Shown here piece after piece: positions 62,824-64,000 of a stretch of DNA of 64,000 nt. Under the pieces are notes generated by a model. That model had not been told where the DNA came from. It made no database searches and worked only from the letters and a program-made list of their open reading frames with translations. The translations under genes and the position numbers were made by a program. This DNA comes from Paenibacillus_E qinlingensis_A. GTDB lineage: Bacteria; Bacillota; Bacilli; Paenibacillales; NBRC-103111. Position 1 is the stretch's first letter. The number at the start of each line of letters is the position of its first letter. The stretch is from the NCBI RefSeq assembly GCF_031455095.1, contig NZ_JAVDSB010000014.1:1-64000 (forward strand), read 5' to 3'.

Positions 62824-63294
62824 TCTTAGTTGTTGCATAAACAACAACCTAACTTCCTCATAGACCATCTTTAGAGGAACTTCATGCAGCCTTGCCACTT
62901 GTTCACATTCCTTAAATTCAGGTGCAAATTGCACTAATTTCCCAGCATGATAGCCCACCTTTACGGTTAAAGTCCCCCAAGGCGTCTCCACGTGTTCGAA
63001 TTCTCTTGCCAATCGATGACACGATGCCCGCATATAGCGAATACCCAGTGTCGTAGTTTCGCTAAAAATAACCTCCTCAATGGAAGATAATCGTTCCTCA
63101 TCCACAAGCACATTCAACATGATGCCTGGACGTCCTCTTTTCATAATAATAGGCACCATGTAAACATCATTTGCACCTGCGTCAAAAAGCTTATCCATCA
63201 CATAAGTCATCCACTCTGGATTTACATCATCCAAATTAGCTTGAACAACTAGCATGTCATCGTCAACATGTTCTTCTCTATGGTTAAAAGTCAC
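62800..63294 (-). CDS. LarC C-terminal domain (LarC2) encoded on the opposite strand
   Basis: 164 aa from the GTG at 63294 with GAGGTG upstream; a GTG at 63303 is unlikely. MLVVQANLDDVNPEWMTYVMDKLFDAGANDVYMVPIIMKRGRPGIMLNVLVDEE and FSETTTLGIRYMRASCHRLARE are the conserved LarC2 (DUF111 C-terminal) blocks. In other bacteria LarC1 and LarC2 are fused or joined by ribosomal frameshift on one strand. Here the gene converges on larC1. Its good ribosome site suggests separate translation. Confidence 0.88.
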   Translation of the reverse strand: MTFNHREEHVDDDMLVVQANLDDVNPEWMTYVMDKLFDAGANDVYMVPIIMKRGRPGIMLNVLVDEERLSSIEEVIFSETTTLGIRYMRASCHRLAREFEHVETPWGTLTVKVGYHAGKLVQFAPEFKECEQVARLHEVPLKMVYEEVRLLFMQQLRQKNALPL

Positions 63295-63410
63295 TATTCC
63301 CACCTCTTATTGGCATCATAGCAAATTTCCCGGTGCAACGAAAGATCGAAGGATAAACAACCAAATATCCGTACATCCTAAGAACTAACATTTCAGGAAG
63401 GATGATAGAG

Positions 63411-64000
63411 ATGCAAAGTAGAGCATTTTGGTCAAAGGTTCTCGTCCTTAGCCTCCTCCTATCAGCAATCACACCAACACCTTTTTCACACCTAGACCCA
63501 TCACATGCAATGGCTAATGACCAGATTGCTCCAACGCCGAGTTCCCAACCCACGAAGTATACACAAGAAGAACGAAAGGAACTTTTTGAAAAAATAGGTT
63601 TACTCACGGGTATCCCTTGGACCTACTTAGCTGCTGTTGATCAATATGAGAAAACAATGAATACCGTAAAGAAACGAACCGTACAACAACGCATGACAAA
63701 TATTTATTTCTCCGAACAAATTTGGGCAGGCATGCTCAACCCAGATCCTCAAGACACTAATCTGAAAAACATCTCCTTTTTCCATGGCGTTGGCCGGGAT
63801 GGATCGGGGGATGGTCTTGCAGAACGTACCAACGATTTAGATGTATTAGCGGCAATGGCTGCCATCTTAAGCAACAATGGGACTAGAGTTGATAACTTAC
63901 AAATTAACCTCTGGAATTACTACCAAAATGCACGAAGCGTGGAGCGAATCCGACAATTCACTGCCATTTATGAGTCTTTGGGCAGCCTAGAGGCAAATAC
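63411..64000 (+). CDS. Secreted protein, probable LytH/M23-type cell-wall hydrolase (3'-truncated by the window)
   Basis: At least 196 aa, continuing past the window. ATG with an AGGA-rich site. Signal peptide (residues 1-28) with KVLVLSLLLSAITPTPF, then a helical region including TQEERKELFEKIGLLTGIPWTYLAAVDQYEKTM and FHGVGRDGSGDGLAERTNDLDVLAAMA. This N-terminal helical layout is found in LytH/YunA-type M23 peptidases, and lytH lies near lipA-yutD in Bacillus. The catalytic domain is outside the window. Confidence 0.6.
   Translation, partial: MQSRAFWSKVLVLSLLLSAITPTPFSHLDPSHAMANDQIAPTPSSQPTKYTQEERKELFEKIGLLTGIPWTYLAAVDQYEKTMNTVKKRTVQQRMTNIYFSEQIWAGMLNPDPQDTNLKNISFFHGVGRDGSGDGLAERTNDLDVLAAMAAILSNNGTRVDNLQINLWNYYQNARSVERIRQFTAIYESLGSLEAN

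Noticed and set aside
62564..62840. Met/Val-rich frames on both strands over the His-rich tail of LarC1
   Set aside because: They are translations of the CAT/CAC repeats in other frames and have no start signals.

Overview
The window reads as chromosomal DNA of an endospore-forming, low-to-mid GC Bacillota, most probably Paenibacillus or a close relative. The evidence is two alpha/beta-type SASP genes with SigG-type promoters, gerQ, ylbJ, two DUF4183 genes, a tRNA-Trp T-box leader, gene neighbourhoods known from Bacillus (lipA-yutD, yppC, yycC, yfhP-like), strong AGGAGG ribosome sites and frequent TTG/GTG starts. No rRNA, tRNA, prophage, CRISPR array or complete IS was seen. The only mobile-element hint is a structured RNA at the left edge that resembles the 5' part of a group II intron.

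Layout. 0-13 kb: a lipoprotein, an SPFH protein with a ribbon-helix-helix partner, two DUF4183 (spore-surface type) genes, a YtrA-like GntR/ABC operon with a well-preserved double operator, yppC (DUF2515), a SpoVB/YtgP-type flippase, DUF456, a Cof-type HAD phosphatase and asnB. 13-22 kb: a class B penicillin-binding protein, a HAD hydrolase, a CvpA-like/transglutaminase fusion, small membrane proteins, an MFS transporter, a Toprim protein and the cytochrome oxidase assembly pair sco1-ctaB. 22-32 kb: the urease operon ureABCFGD (minus strand, no ureE) faces the urea ABC transporter urtABCDE (plus strand). The 280-bp region between them holds two consensus TnrA/GlnR boxes, so urea uptake and hydrolysis look like one nitrogen-controlled unit. 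32-42 kb: an orphan response regulator, gerQ, a yfhP-like gene, SASP, trpS behind a T-box, a His-rich DUF318 permease, a 72-bp tandem repeat array, ilvD, an RNase H with an N-terminal viroplasmin-like domain, and a second SASP. 42-50 kb: a Fur-box-controlled divergent siderophore uptake locus (binding lipoprotein, two permeases, ATPase), a chemoreceptor without a sensor domain and pepF. 50-60 kb: yycC-like, a GGDEF protein, DUF2225, truncated haemoglobin, ylbJ, alpha-glucan phosphorylase, a PilZ protein, NAD kinase, yutD and lipA. 60-64 kb: larE, larB and larC for the nickel-pincer nucleotide cofactor, then the start of a probable M23-type cell-wall hydrolase.

The most unusual feature is larC. 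The plus-strand gene stops after a very His-rich tail, and the LarC C-terminal domain is encoded separately on the opposite strand, convergent with it and behind a shared bidirectional terminator. A single LarC polypeptide therefore cannot be made here by ribosomal frameshifting. Other points worth attention are the intergenic repeat family (72-bp tandem units plus a related hairpin 16 kb away), the YtrA-type tandem operators, the dual TnrA/GlnR boxes, and the Fe-S-type cysteine set of LarE.
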